A DNA stretch of 41,786 bases from Aureobasidium sp. EXF-3400. Lineage: Eukaryota > Ascomycota > Dothideomycetes > Dothideales > Saccotheciaceae. This document shows positions 1-9,566 of the stretch, piece after piece. The notes below the pieces were generated by a model that was given only the letters and a program-made list of their open reading frames with translations, made no database searches and was not told where the DNA came from. Within the stretch, counting starts at the first letter, position 1, and each line of letters starts with the position of its first letter. The position numbers were made by a program, and so were the translations under genes. The stretch is from NCBI GenBank assembly GCA_024195585.1, contig SWBL01000398.1, positions 1 through 41,786 on the forward strand. Reading direction: 5' to 3'.

Positions 1-89
1 GAGAAGGAAGACCAACGATGATGGAGAAGGAAGACCAACGATGATGGAGAAGGAAGACCAACGATGATGGAGAAGGAAGACCAACGATG
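1..89. repeat. 23-bp tandem repeat, 3.9 copies
   Basis: Three exact copies of a 23-bp unit (starts at 1, 24 and 47) and a 20-bp partial fourth (70-89). Each unit is built from GAGAAGGAAG, ACCAACGATG and a final ATG. The array touches the window edge, so its true length is unknown. It runs into a strongly purine-rich stretch on the plus strand (90-176) containing GGAAGGAAGGAGG. No stable coding frame is expected, because 23 is not a multiple of three. Confidence 0.95.
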
Positions 90-176
90 GAAGAAGATGT
101 CTGAAGAAGATGTAATTCTTGAGGAGTGGAAGGAAGGAAGGAGGAAAGCTGGTGGATGGTGGAAAGTTGGAGGATT

Positions 177-1071
177 ATATAGGCTCTCACCAAAAAAGTG
201 AAGCGAGCATCATCTTTCTTCTCACGGAACTTGACCTCTGACATCCCACTTGCAGGCAGGAAATGCCCCAACTGATTACCTATTAGCCATCTATGTAGCA
301 TCCGCAATGTCTCTTAAGACCATCCTATGTCTACAATACCTTCTTGACGTCCTCGGCTTGATTCTTGCTGTGTTGTGGTATAGAGCTCTGAGCGTAGTAG
401 AAGCAGCATGCAGTTGAATGGCGGCAGTGATGTGGGCAGTAACAATATGGCTTCTGCGCGAACGACATGCGAGCAACGGCGAGGGTATGAGAGCGCCGCC
501 ATGTATGTGCGAGAAGATCGTCTCTTATGTCTGTCTCCTATCTTCTTGCCTACTTATATGCATCTGCTTATCATTCTCGTGAGCACCAATTCGGTCGACG
601 ACTACCTTTAGTCAGAAACAAACGCTATCATTCTGCGACCTTACCGAGAAGACTGACCGCAAGAGCGATAACAAAGCAACACGCATCTAACCTACAAACA
701 TCACAATGTATGGCAGTATCTCCATGTGCCAACAACCATTATAATGTATCTATAGAAATGCACAATAGTTTCCAAAAAGGAGTAGTGTCCATAGAGTGGG
801 TACTATCTCGGGAGGTTTCTCTGGCCACGCTCTCTCTCAGTAAGACGTTGTGCATTTTTATAGTGGACTGAAAAAGTGCATGCCATTGGGGAGAAGGCAT
901 AAATGAGGAGATATCAATAGTCTTGAATATCGAAAAAAAGATACTGAAGTACATCAGAAACTACATCACACGATTCATGAGATAAACAATTGGAGAAGAA
1001 CGTTCGTAACCTCGTTATCAATGTATTCTCAGGGGTATACTATAATTTTACACATTTTTAGAGCCAGGTCA
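177..1071. other. Gene-poor spacer
   Basis: Only short frames occur on both strands, none with recognisable protein character or matching splice sites. I see no RNA gene in it. It lies beyond the 3' end of the small Cys-rich gene, which is on the minus strand. Confidence 0.5.
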
Positions 1072-1836
1072 CTAACGCTCGTTCTCCTGATCCCTTCTCA
1101 CCACATAGCTTGCGTGGGCGAGTCCCATATCGACCATGTCGTCAACATCCTCGTCCTCCCAATCACGGGGTGCTTGAGAGAAGTAGGGTCCGATAGGAAC
1201 CTGGACAGCGACGCCGGCGGGGCCCGAGACGAATGGCTGGACAGGGGGCACGAGGGGGACCAGGTAAAGGGCCTGAGGAGCGACGAGAGCCGGGTAAGAG
1301 AGGGCAGGGGAAGGGGCGACAGGGTTGTTGACGCCCGCGGGGGCACGCTGAGCATCTGAATTCAATCGCGATTAGTTGTGTTCTTTGATACGTGTATTGC
1401 GAGAGATGGATACATACCACACTTCGACTTGTTAGAAAATGCACAATGTGCGCAAGTCTTTGTGGTGCCGTTGGAGGAGAGATAGCAATCATAGCCGTTG
1501 CCGTTATTGCCCTTGGTACAGGCGGAACATCTTCTTAGAGCCGCTTCGCCATCAGCGGTCTCGTGGATCTTGCCAGCTTTGCTCTTCTTCATGAGAGCGG
1601 TGGTAGCCTTTGCTTTGGAAGCGGGCACCAGAGTTTGGCGACACAGGTGGTCCCAATCTTGCTGCGAACAAGAGTAGTAGGCACCGTTATTCAAGGGGCG
1701 TCTGAGGTTGCGAATCTCTCCATTCAGGCCAGGGATGTTCCTGTGTACAAAGGTCAGTTTTCGGGAAACGAGCCGTCTGTGATTAGACTTACGATGGTGC
1801 ATGAGTGCCAGCAGCTGAAGATGAGTTGTTGGCCAT
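1072..1836 (-). CDS. Small Cys-rich protein of unknown function (three exons)
   Basis: The model joins exons 1793-1836, 1418-1740 and 1072-1355 on the minus strand. Introns are 52 nt (GTAAGT...ACAG) and 62 nt (GTATGT...TCAG), and the model encodes 216 aa starting MANNSSSAAG. I do not recognise the family. A compact block in the middle has six cysteines spaced C-x2-C-x10-C-x10-C-x2-C-x7-C, which resembles a Zn2Cys6 finger with a lengthened first loop, so metal binding is an inference. The C-terminal third is rich in Pro, Val and Ala, then turns acidic (DWEDEDVDDMVDM). No signal peptide or membrane segment is visible. Its promoter lies inside a degenerate repeat field. Both splice junctions preserve frame and both introns have good consensus ends, so the structure is better supported than the function. 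Confidence 0.65.
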
Positions 1837-1863
1837 TTTTTTTTTCGTTGTGGCAGGTAGGTG

Positions 1864-2140
1864 GAGACTTTGGTAGATGGATGGAAGAAAAAGAATGTAC
1901 AGAGGAGCGGCTTCAACTATGATGCGTGCGTGTGGAGCTCTTTGATGCCGAGACTTGACTCTGGATGGAAGAAAGAAAGTAAACAGAAGAGGAGGAACCG
2001 GCATCCCTTATGATGCGCGGGTACAAGGCCAATGCATCGATATGCCGAGACCTGACTCTCGACGAAAGAACCGTCGAGCACCAATCGCAGACACGATAGT
2101 GAGAGCCATCATACAAGATGTGAGACATTCAATCCCGACC
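1864..2140. repeat. Degenerate direct repeats of about 85-97 bp
   Basis: Three related blocks begin near 1864, 1950 and 2047. Each starts with a GAGAC(T/C)T-like core and continues with (A/C)GA(T/C)GGAAGAAAG-like sequence; the first two also share AACTATGATGCG/CCTTATGATGCG. The copies are clearly diverged. They occupy the upstream region of the small Cys-rich gene that starts at 1836. Confidence 0.6.
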
Positions 2141-2424
2141 ATTGATGGGTCGAGAGCACGACTATCGATACATCGAGAGGCTGGTTATTGGTACGTTAAG
2201 AACTTGACCATGAATGCGTCGAGAACCCGACCATTGATCTGTCGAGAACCCGGTCATCGAACTGTCGCGAACCTGGACACTAACATGTTAAGTACCCAGA
2301 CATTGATGTGTCAAGTACCCGGATATTGTCATATCGAGAACCAGGCCATTAGTACGTCGAGAACCAGGCCATTAGTACGTCGAGAACCCGATCATTGATA
2401 CATCGAGAACCAACTCTCTACACC
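2126..2424. repeat. Degenerate 23-bp tandem array, about 13 units
   Basis: Units begin at 2126, 2149, 2172, 2195, 2218, 2241, 2264, 2287, 2310, 2333, 2356, 2379 and 2402, always 23 bp apart with no indels. The unit reads approximately GTCGAGAACCCG followed by (A/G)CCATTGATAC. The units at 2333 and 2356 are nearly identical; outer units are more diverged. The plus strand is open across most of the array in one frame, but because the unit is not a multiple of three this open frame is a by-product and is not proposed as a gene. Confidence 0.9.
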
Positions 2425-2730
2425 AATAACGTCCAGCACCATTGACGGATATGATTATGGGAGTCAGAGTTCAACATGGTGCAACATAGTTCGAGAGATG
2501 TTCAATCCTGTCTAACGGCATTTTGAGTCTCATCTCGCGACGCCAAAGATGTCGAGCACCATTGGCAGGGAGAACATCCAGGATAATCGTTCAAGAAACA
2601 TCTTGGCTCCATCCATAATACGTTAGGACTCAACTCTGGACGCCGACAACATCGAATAGCACTCGTTGGGGTGATAGCGAAGACTGTCATTCGAGAAATA
2701 TTCAAGCCAAAGACCATGTTACTGCAATCA
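2425..2730. repeat. Degenerate repeats of about 105-117 bp next to the 23-bp array
   Basis: Blocks with a GTC(G/C)AGCACCATTG(A/G)C-like core occur near 2431 and 2550, with a weaker version near 2651. Each is followed about 50 bp later by a TTCGAGA/TTCAAGAAA(C/T)AT element (2491, 2589, 2692). The core GTCGAGCACCA also appears at 2072, so this family is interleaved with the neighbouring repeats. Confidence 0.5.
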
Positions 2731-2971
2731 TCTGACTAACACCTTCAGCTCCAGCTTGAAGGGCTCGAAGCTTCGTGTCAATCACAAAGTACCGAGGGCA
2801 GTACTTGCAGACATCTGGCTTCAGCTAAGACATGGATACCAGAGCATGTACTTGGTGATTCGAGGACCAACTTCTGCAACCATGCCGAGCGATAGGTGAC
2901 AGACTTCGACACAAGAGCTTGGGCGTAGCAGAGATTGAAACACTTTGAAGGAGGCCTCAGACCAAAGTCTC

Positions 2972-3516
2972 CTATAGCCAACCAACAACTTCTCCTTCCG
3001 GTTCTGGTGTACCATGGATACCCCTTTCGGTGACGTTCGCTCTTCTCTTCTGGATTTCCTTTGCATGGTCGTTATATTCAGCAATGTATTGCGAGCCAAG
3101 ACCACTGTCGGCAAAGTGGTCTTCTGCAAGTACCTCCAGAGTCTTGGATCTGACGACACGGATCTGGACAGTGCCATCGAGCAATTTGAATGAAGTCATG
3201 GTGTTGCCATCTTGCTGCTGTTCCATGAAAGCATCGTAACGCGCTTGATCTGAGGAAGCAATGGTATCCCTTATGCTGATCATGATTGCGAGCGCGACTA
3301 ATGGAATACAGGAGGCGTGGCTGGAGAGTCCTCGATATGCTTGATCTGCAACGGAAAGTACTGCCAGACTTGAACGCCGGACCACATCGTCTTTTGTAGG
3401 TCTTGATTCTTGTTCAAGATTTGTTGAGTCTCGAAGGATCGAACAGGGACACGTGAGGCAGTCATCTGACTGCTAGCCGACATGAGATCGTCATGGTTGA
3501 GAATGAAGATGGTCAA
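2972..3516 (-). pseudogene. Possible decayed or unresolved two-exon gene
   Basis: Two minus-strand frames look protein-like. The upstream one contains MWSGVQVWQYFPLQIKHIED and stops at 3298; the downstream one contains TSFKLLDGTVQIRVVRSKTL and ends at 2972. I could not find a donor and acceptor pair that joins them in frame: the candidate acceptor after TTCCTCAG needs a different phase from the candidate donor GTATTC. The upstream frame has an ATG only at its internal MSASSQ. It is either a decayed gene or a model with an exon I have missed. No family is recognised. Confidence 0.2.
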
Positions 3517-3820
3517 ACCTGATCGCTACCATTGGTCGGGGCTGGACACATATACGATATTGCTGGATTGTTTAATTGCTTTCTGCACGATTATCAAGCA
3601 CTTGTCTGGATTGCTGTATAAACAGAATGTTTGAGAAGATGACAAAGGAAGTTGCTGGATGAACTTCGGGAGGACTTCGTTGGTTTGTTCGTCCGGCGAG
3701 TCGGGGCCTTTCACATGCCGCCTCAGGCCTCAGGCTCGGAGCAACGTCCTTCCTTGTGTGGACTTCGAAAAGGTACGACGTGTAGGTAAGACGTATGGTA
3801 GGTAAGCAAGACAGCATCAC

Positions 3821-3834
3821 AATAAATATAAAAG
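3821..3834 (+). promoter_or_regulatory. TATA-like element of the NmrA-like gene
   Basis: AATAAATATAAAAG lies about 165 bp upstream of the ATG at 3998. The sequence between is a CA-rich leader with ATCACAAACCA-type direct repeats (about 3905-3995), typical of a fungal 5' untranslated region. Confidence 0.5.
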
Positions 3835-3997
3835 ACTGTGAGATCTCATCGTAAATCGCTCTCATCATCAAAAGAACAAGATCTCTCAGTACACAGAATC
3901 ACCTATCACAAACCAAAACCATCTATCATAGACCAGAACCTCATTCATCACAAACCAGAATATTCAGCACAAACCAAGAAGCATCCATCAAACAACC

Positions 3998-4921
3998 ATG
4001 TCTAAAGCTCTTCTCATCACAGGTGCCACCGGCAAGCAAGGCGGTGCCACTATCGACGCCCTCATCAGCTCCCCATCGCACAGCTCTGAATTTACCATTC
4101 TAGCCGTTACCCGCAACCCTTCCTCAGCATCAGCACAAGCATTGCAGAAGAAGTCTCCAGCCATCAAGCTAGTAACCGGCGACCTCAAAGACGTGCCCGG
4201 TGTCTTTGATGCAGCCGAAGCAATCCACAAACCTATCCATGGAGTCTTCGGTGTACAAACCTTTATGGGTCAAGGTCAAAGTGTCGAGACCGAAGAGCAA
4301 CAAGGCAAGGCACTGGTAGACGAAGCTCTCAAGCGCGGCGTCAACCACTTTGTCTACACATCTGTGGACCGTGGCGGCGACAAGTCCCTTGATAACCCAA
4401 CAAACATCCCACACTTCATTTCCAAGCATATCATCGAACGTCACTTGGTCGACAGAACAAAGGGCACAAAGATGTCGTATACCATCCTCCGCCCCGTCGG
4501 CTTCATGGACAACTGGGTTCCCGGTATGATGGGCAAGATGTTCGGAGCGATGTGGACCTCAGCACTCTCGCCAGACCGCAAACTGCAATTGATAAGTGTA
4601 AAAGACATTGGTCACTTCGCTGCTGAAGCCTTCCGCAACCCTGCCCGCTACCACAACCGCGCCATCAGTCTTGCAGGAGATGAGCTCACACTCAAGGAAG
4701 CGGATAAAGTATGGAAGGACGCAATCGGCCATGGAGCGCCAAAGACCTTTTCCTTCATGGGCTCCGGCTTGCTTTGGGCAAGCAAGGAGTTGGGCACCAT
4801 GTTCAGATGGTTCGAGACTGATGGTTACAATGTCGATATTACGGCTCTCAGGAAGGAACACCCTGGTCTACAGACTCTGGGCGATTGGATTGTCAAGGAG
4901 AGTGCTTTCAAAAAGGAGTAG
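3998..4921 (+). CDS. NmrA-like NAD(P)-binding protein
   Basis: A single-exon gene of 307 aa. Residues 9-16 are GATGKQGG, the GxxGxxG dinucleotide-binding turn of the atypical short-chain dehydrogenases of the NmrA/HSCARG type. The family's usual elements follow: a VTGDLKD segment after the third strand, GVFGVQTF, the strand and turn HFVYTSVDRGG, and TILRPVGFMDNW. Length fits NmrA-like proteins of about 300-320 aa. Members bind NADP(H) or NAD and act either as redox-sensing regulators or as reductases; which applies here cannot be told. No signal peptide or membrane segment is seen, so a cytosolic or nuclear place is likely. The start has a good context (CAACCATGTC) and is preceded by a TATA-like element and CA-rich leader. 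It is unlikely to be NmrA itself, since no nitrogen-regulation genes lie nearby. Confidence 0.9.
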   Translation: MSKALLITGATGKQGGATIDALISSPSHSSEFTILAVTRNPSSASAQALQKKSPAIKLVTGDLKDVPGVFDAAEAIHKPIHGVFGVQTFMGQGQSVETEEQQGKALVDEALKRGVNHFVYTSVDRGGDKSLDNPTNIPHFISKHIIERHLVDRTKGTKMSYTILRPVGFMDNWVPGMMGKMFGAMWTSALSPDRKLQLISVKDIGHFAAEAFRNPARYHNRAISLAGDELTLKEADKVWKDAIGHGAPKTFSFMGSGLLWASKELGTMFRWFETDGYNVDITALRKEHPGLQTLGDWIVKESAFKKE

Positions 4922-5372
4922 TGTATCATGCCTGGAATCGGACTAGCTTTTTGGTTACCTAGAGATTTTGATAACAATGACCGCAATAATAGTTGGTACA
5001 CAAAGCTGTCGACTTCGTCCAAAATGTACTTCTTGTGCAACTGATATCAGCATGCATTGCTTTAAAGTGAAAGACTTCGCTAGATTATGATGGGGCTAAC
5101 GCAGGTGATTTTTCATTAGCGATAAAACTCAAGGTACTAAGGGCTTGCGCCTCTAGTAATTCGCTCAACTCTCTTTCCAAGCTCTCCATACTTTTGCGAA
5201 GCGACCATCTGTCTATCAGTGCACTTGACCCTACGTGTACTAGTCTAACATCGAAACCAGGCTGTATTTATTAGCTGTTGCACCAAAGGAGACGCAAAGC
5301 AGCCATGCGTTTGAACGTTGAGAACTCCTCAATCGAAAGTTTGAGACAGACAACTTGGATCCATTCTTATAT
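4922..5372. other. Intergenic, no gene seen
   Basis: The 3' region of the NmrA-like gene. I see no coding or RNA feature. Confidence 0.5.
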
Positions 5373-5831
5373 TTAGCCGTCGTTGCCTTGAGAAGAGTCC
5401 CTCTTGCTCTGCAATTCTCTTTCAATGTAATCAAAGGCGAGATGACCAAAGTTGTAAGGCTGGTAGCCAGGACGGCGCGGCCGAGCTGGTGTGCAAACCG
5501 GAACCCTGAATCTAAGAGATAGGTTCTTGAGGTTATACAGGCTAAGAGGTGGGTTTATGGGATTGCTCAAGCCGGGATGAGGATGCGACGTAGAAGAATA
5601 AGCTGGACGCACAGGGGTCGACCGTAAAGAAGCGTAGTGGTCAGGTCCAAAAGATGAAGGACTGGACTGAGCGTCACTAGTAGGAACGGCAGACGAACCG
5701 GATGTAGGGGGCGTGGTGGATTTGAGATGAGCCAAGGCTTGGATATCACTATGAGGGTGATCCGGGGTGTTGAAGGCACAGCGCGTAGCCAGGTCAACTG
5801 AGTGAACATTGGAAGTCGAAGCAGCCTGCAT
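5373..5831 (-). CDS. Doubtful Ser/Pro-rich reading frame downstream of NOT2
   Basis: An ATG-initiated frame of 152 aa starts 9 bp after the NOT2 stop codon on the same strand. It is rich in Ser, Pro, Thr and His, and ends with a more protein-like stretch (YQPYNFGHLAFDYIERELQS). I recognise no domain. The position directly after NOT2 makes it more likely to be open 3' untranslated sequence than a gene; a separate transcript is not excluded. Confidence 0.2.
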   Translation of the reverse strand: MQAASTSNVHSVDLATRCAFNTPDHPHSDIQALAHLKSTTPPTSGSSAVPTSDAQSSPSSFGPDHYASLRSTPVRPAYSSTSHPHPGLSNPINPPLSLYNLKNLSLRFRVPVCTPARPRRPGYQPYNFGHLAFDYIERELQSKRDSSQGNDG

Positions 5832-5840
5832 AACACTTCC

Positions 5841-7612
5841 CTAAAGTGCAGCCTGGGGCTGGGCAGCGCCGTGTCTCTGATCCAGATGATCGTAATTGAG
5901 TACAAACTCCCTGCGCTCACGTCTCCAGTTGTTGGCGTCAAAGAAAATGTACACTCCACGCTCACTACGCTCACTGACGCGGATGGGAGCAGCCATCTGA
6001 CTGTCCTTCATCATCCACTGCTGCAGCTCCTTGTGCCAACGCCAGTCGCGGCTGTATAGTTCACCAGCAGCAAGCTCTTGCACAACATCTCTAGGGTTCT
6101 GGTAGAAGACGAAGAAGAGTGTCTCGTCAGAGAAGGCGCTCATGCGCGAACCCAGCGCGGGAACATTGGTGACGGTATAGCCAGCAGGTAGCGTGTACTC
6201 GGGGATAACAGGACGTGATCGATTGTCGGCGAAGGGGGTGGAAAAAGTAGCGAATAGCGATTCCGGGCTGTCCAAATCAAGACCTAATGAGTTGATGTCG
6301 ACACCCATGGTGAAGGCAGAAGATGCGTCGTTACTGCGGATTTTGGCTAGCAAACCAGGTAAGCCCCACTTCTCGGCCTCAGTCATGTCTTCGTAGGGTT
6401 TCAATTGTTGAGGGGCAGCTTGGTTGGCAATGGGAGCGTCGACCATTTGAGGGGCAAAGTTGGACGAGTGTTGTGAGGGTTGTTGTTGTGTGCTAGCTTG
6501 ACCAATGGGTGGCTGTTGCTGCATCAAGCCTAATTGGTGGTCGATGCCCGGTGGGTTGGCAGGTCTGGGTCGTGTTGCTTCCAAGCCGAACGCACCGTCG
6601 TCGTGAGAGTAACCATTGACACGACCATTCAGCTGAGCCTGGTTGCTAAGAGGTGGAAATTCGTCTTGTGGCTGTTCGCTGCCGGCGCGGGCAGAAGTGG
6701 GTGATTGGCCATCGTACTGAGTGTCCAGGTTCGAAGGCTCGTGCTGCTGTGACTCGTGGGTTTGGGCGGACACAGAGCGCTGCTGTTGCTGCTGCTGAGA
6801 AGTTTGGACTGGTTGCTGTTGGGCTGAAGTGACGCGTTGAGCAGGGGCTTGCTGAGGTGTGCGTAGAGCAGTACTGTTCCAAGCCTGGGATACATTGGCT
6901 TGCTGGGGTTGCGGACCGAGCGATGGGAACTCGCTGTCAGGTTCGTGGTCAGTTAAAGTGTTTTGATCAACAAGATAATGGCCCGAGGTAGTGCGACGAG
7001 TGGTTGGAATGCCCAGCATGCGAGCATTGTAGCCGGCATCATTCTCCAGGTCGAGACTCATATATCTACGTCTCCCTCTTCTTCTGGACGGGCCAACTCT
7101 TTCTGCGGACATGGAAAAGCAAAGTAAAAATGGGTGTGGATGGATGGTTGGAATATGATAGATGGGGAAACGTACGAGAGATCGAGGGGTGCTTGTGAGG
7201 CAGATGCGCCAATAGCTTGTGCAAAACCGGCAAGTGGTGTGCGTGAAGAGGCACTGAGGCCAGGAGCTCCTGCCGCCATGGGCATACCGAAAGCCCAGCT
7301 TGACGCTCCTCCCAGCTTGGCCGTCTGTCCTCCTCTTTGCGAGGCAAGCGGCGTGTTGCGATTCGCGCTTGCTTGTGTCTGGAATACGTTGCCTGCCATT
7401 GGGCGCAGTGCTTGTTGTCCGTTGCCTGGAGGATGTGGTCAGCTCCTGATGGCGGCTTGAAGAGAGCGTCGCGGTTGGATTGTGTGTGTAACTAGGTCTG
7501 TTGAGTCTGACGCGCATTGTTCGCCAAGCATGCGCATGCTGCATCAGGTATGACCAGATATCTACTAGGCGCAAGAGTACACAAGGGGAGCCGCCGTACC
7601 TGTTCGATTCAT
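5841..7612 (-). CDS. NOT2: CCR4-NOT complex subunit NOT2 (Cdc36/CNOT2 family)
   Basis: My model has a 13-nt first exon (7600-7612, coding MNRT plus one base), a 174-nt intron (7426-7599), exon 2 (7176-7425), a 242-nt intron (6934-7175) and exon 3 (5841-6933), giving 451 aa. The join at 7600/7425 yields MNRTGNGQQALRPMAGNVF, and the join at 7176/6933 yields PLDLSEFPSLG, both of NOT2 type. The middle is a Gln/Pro-rich disordered region with a Gln run. The C-terminal NOT2/3/5 domain runs from about PYEDMTEAEKWGLPGLL to EFVLNYDHLDQRH, including the conserved DETLFFVFY strand and the WRWHKELQQWM segment. NOT2 scaffolds the deadenylase complex through this C-terminal box, acting in mRNA decay and transcription. 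The exon 3 acceptor is uncertain: frame is also open back to 7083, which would add about 50 residues. Confidence 0.9.
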
Positions 7613-7997
7613 TCCGTTGCTGTGTAGAACTGCCTTTCGCCCCGTTATCAATTGACTGCTACTCGACAATTGGTATTAGGGCAGCTCTGTCAAGGTCTAC
7701 AGCGTCGGCGTCGCAATCGGCGTCGGTCCTTGGTCTCGTCTTTAGCAACTTCTGCCGACGGGCCGACATGACTCTGGCAGTTCCGCCTCACTCACGCGAT
7801 CATACAAAGATATCACAATCTTTGCCTATCGCCGTCCGAGAACCATACTCAAGCCTGTAGATGAAAATGCTTACTATTTGTCACGACTACCATCAGGATA
7901 ACTGGATGCAGAACCCGACTTGGTCATTCGAACTTCTGCTTTGTCGGAAAAGATTGGATACATGTACAGAACGGACCCTAGTACCACGGGACATGGA
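7613..7997. other. NOT2 upstream region and Cue1-like 3' region
   Basis: This 385-bp interval separates two minus-strand genes. It holds the NOT2 promoter. No coding sequence is supported. Confidence 0.5.
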
Positions 7998-8600
7998 CTA
8001 TGCGGCCTGAGTCTGGTCCTTCTCCTGCATCTTTCTTCTCGCCGCAAGCACCATTTCCTCCCTTCTTCGTCTCAGGATTTCCGATCTTTCCGTCTTGTTC
8101 TGTGACCATCCTTTGGTGCCGGTTGTTTCGGACTCCTGCCTGGCTTCTGCAGGGTTGAGACGAGATGCAAGGTTGTAGCGAGTGATCAGGTCAGGGTTGA
8201 CTTTGACCTCAGTTATTGACCTGCTGGTTGTGGGTGGGGCTGCAGCACGCGGTATCGGGGGCTGGAAAGATGGTGGAGGCTACGTTTGCTGTCAACAGCT
8301 GCTTCTCGTGAGCAAGCGGCTTGAACATACCGTCTCCAAGCTTCTTCCACCAAGCAACCTCTCGACAGTCGCTTGTACGCTACCTCCGTTTCGATGCAAG
8401 TCCCAGATGATTGCTCGTCGGTCCAACTGAGGATACATTTGGGCTACCGCTTCGACATGTTCGGGGTTGACTTGACGTCCTCCATTGCGACCGGAGGATT
8501 GTGACGAAGGTAGATTAGGTCCAGAGAACCAGCGGTATAAGAGAAAGCCGACGACAGCGACAGCGAATATCTGACCAAAGTTTATCGTCTCGGAGGCCAT
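7998..8600 (-). CDS. CUE1: Cue1-like ER membrane CUE-domain protein
   Basis: Exons 8331-8600 and 7998-8279 are joined across a 51-nt intron (GTATGT...CGTAG) and give 183 aa. Residues 8-24 form one N-terminal membrane helix. Residues 44-85 form a CUE ubiquitin-binding domain with MYPQ at 55-58 in the place of the usual MFP motif and a dileucine-type end (VERLLGG). After a Pro-rich linker the C-terminus contains DLITRYNLASRL and a very basic helix (WSQNKTERSEILRRRREEMV), matching the Ubc7-binding region of Cue1. In yeast, Cue1 anchors and activates the E2 enzyme Ubc7 at the ER for ER-associated degradation, so the same role is inferred. The start at 8600 places the membrane helix at the extreme N-terminus, as in the family; an upstream in-frame extension is open but lacks a better context. 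Confidence 0.88.
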
Positions 8601-9566
8601 GTTGGAACGGCAGGCGGTTACGTCAGATGCGCCGGAAGCGATACAGGTAGATACCGGTGGCTTCAATAGTATTGGAAAAGGCTTCTCCAAGGGCTTGTAG
8701 GTGTGAGGGAATTCGTAGAAGTTTCGAGAGTGGAGTGTCGCGACGACAAGACAGGGCTGATGTACAACAAAGAGGCAGCGTCACCAGCGTCGGGCGGGAG
8801 AGAGACGGCTGTGTCTCGGCCAGCCAGGGCTCGGCTGCTCAAGCCGTCGGGAGTGTCTCCGTCGTCCCAAATCGATAAGCACTATGCCATGCAGGGCACC
8901 CAACTCTTCTGTCCAACACTCATTCGCTACTGCTGTTTTAGCAAAGTGCACCAGGTCGCACTTGCAATCTGCTGTCAAGGTGCACCTGCCTGCTTGTAGC
9001 CCTCTCCCTCTTTCTGCGTCCATCAGGGTGTCTCTGACGTGGATTGTGAGCTCCCACGTGATTAGGTCACGACTGATCCAATCGTTCCTGCCTCGTCTCT
9101 TGTTGCCCCGCGTCTCAAACGACCTCTCTTGATAACCTTCCAAGCTGCATCTCACCTCGTCTCTCTCACCGCATCTTCGCATCTTGTCCAGCGCCATCGT
9201 CGTCCCTCCGAACACTGCCATATCCTCAACCGGCACTGTTACCTCGTCTTCCTATTGCCACGCTCTAAACTCCGCCTACCGCCGTCTCCCGCTGTCCAGG
9301 GTCTGGCCACAACCCGTCTACTCATCGACCGTCGTAGCCCTCTACTTTCCGCTGTAAACATCCCCCCAAGTGACCGCAACCTGTGACTCTGCCTGAAGAG
9401 CTTGGCCTTCTTTCGCGCCATCTGTTTCCGCTCCTGACATCCTTCGCTCCATACACAACCCATATTGCGCCTCCTGTCTGGCGGCCTGCTTAGGACTTAG
9501 ACCCGTAGCCTTTGTCGTTCGCCCAACATACGGTTCAGATCACGCGGCCGCCCAGCTGACAGCGAC
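8601..9566. other. Divergent promoter region, Cue1-like and Yippee genes
   Basis: These 966 bp lie between the oppositely oriented starts at 8600 (-) and 9567 (+). The right half is pyrimidine-rich on the plus strand, as is common upstream of fungal starts. The open frames here are short and mutually overlapping, and I do not support any as a gene. Confidence 0.6.

Noticed and set aside
1955..2398. A 147-aa plus-strand frame that looks like a repeat protein
   Set aside because: It runs through a 23-bp array, whose frame shifts from unit to unit, so the apparent repeats are DNA repeats and not protein repeats.
2126..2424. CRISPR array
   Set aside because: Units are directly adjacent with no spacers, and the host is a eukaryote.
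1..3600. Transposon remnant in the repeat-rich left end
   Set aside because: No transposase, reverse transcriptase, terminal inverted repeat or target duplication could be seen.
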